The notes under the pieces: generated by a model
What the model was told of the DNA's origin: nothing
Databases searched by the model: none
The model's input: the letters and a program-made list of their open reading frames with translations, nothing else
From: Clostridiales bacterium
Lineage (GTDB): Bacteria > Bacillota > Clostridia > Oscillospirales > JAAYXM01
NCBI GenBank assembly: GCA_012515925.1
Contig: JAAYXM010000141.1
Coordinates: 1 to 5,862, forward strand
Reading direction: 5' to 3'
Length of the DNA: 5,862 bases
Shown here: positions 5,844-5,862 of the stretch, piece by piece
Position numbering within the stretch: the first letter of the stretch is position 1
How the letters are laid out: every line of letters starts with the position of its first letter
Position numbers and translations under genes: made by a program

Positions 5844-5853
5844 GAGGGGGAGG
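5844..5853 (+). promoter_or_regulatory. Strong ribosome binding site for a gene just beyond the window
   Basis: GAGGGGGAGG lies ten bases after the stop of the DUF624-like gene and ends 9 bases before the window edge. No start codon at a suitable distance lies within the window, so the next gene should begin almost exactly at the edge. No terminator lies between, so the block continues. Confidence 0.7.
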
Positions 5854-5862
5854 AATTAGAAA

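Overview
The window looks like the chromosome of a low-to-mid GC, spore-forming-type Firmicute, most likely a member of the Clostridia. This rests on three things: strong purine-rich Shine-Dalgarno sites (for example AAGGAGG before dapA), an aspartate-semialdehyde dehydrogenase of the long type ending in NTLRGAAGGAVLMAELL, and a SpoIIM-family gene beside a XerD-type recombinase. All genes run on the + strand, in two transcription blocks separated by an intergenic region of about 285 bases.

Block 1 (1-2408) is a lysine/diaminopimelate operon. It holds the 3' part of asd (cut by the left edge), dapA and dapB, and ends at a clear intrinsic terminator with a 12-bp stem. Together these genes turn aspartyl phosphate into tetrahydrodipicolinate, the precursor of lysine, of peptidoglycan diaminopimelate and, in spore formers, of dipicolinate.

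The intergenic region (2281-2565) holds the dapB terminator, a plausible sigma-A promoter (TTTACA, 17 nt, TATACA) and a set of TTWACATAAA repeats. One of these repeats is part of a 27-bp element resembling the Bacillus-type chromosome dimer resolution site dif, but with a 5-bp instead of a 6-bp core.

Block 2 (2566-5862) contains proC (proline biosynthesis, TTG start), a spoIIM-like membrane protein gene, a XerD-type tyrosine recombinase gene and a DUF624/YesL-like membrane protein gene. A strong Shine-Dalgarno at the right edge implies a further gene just outside. Two features stand out. The ribosome binding site of the spoIIM-like gene is buried in a 12-bp hairpin. The xerD gene is interrupted by a single in-frame TAA exactly where the family usually has an aromatic residue (IRxFYxFL), although all six catalytic residues downstream are intact.

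No wholly new multi-gene system is evident. The points most worth checking are the interrupted xerD, the dif-like element upstream of the operon that carries xerD, and the hairpin controlling spoIIM.
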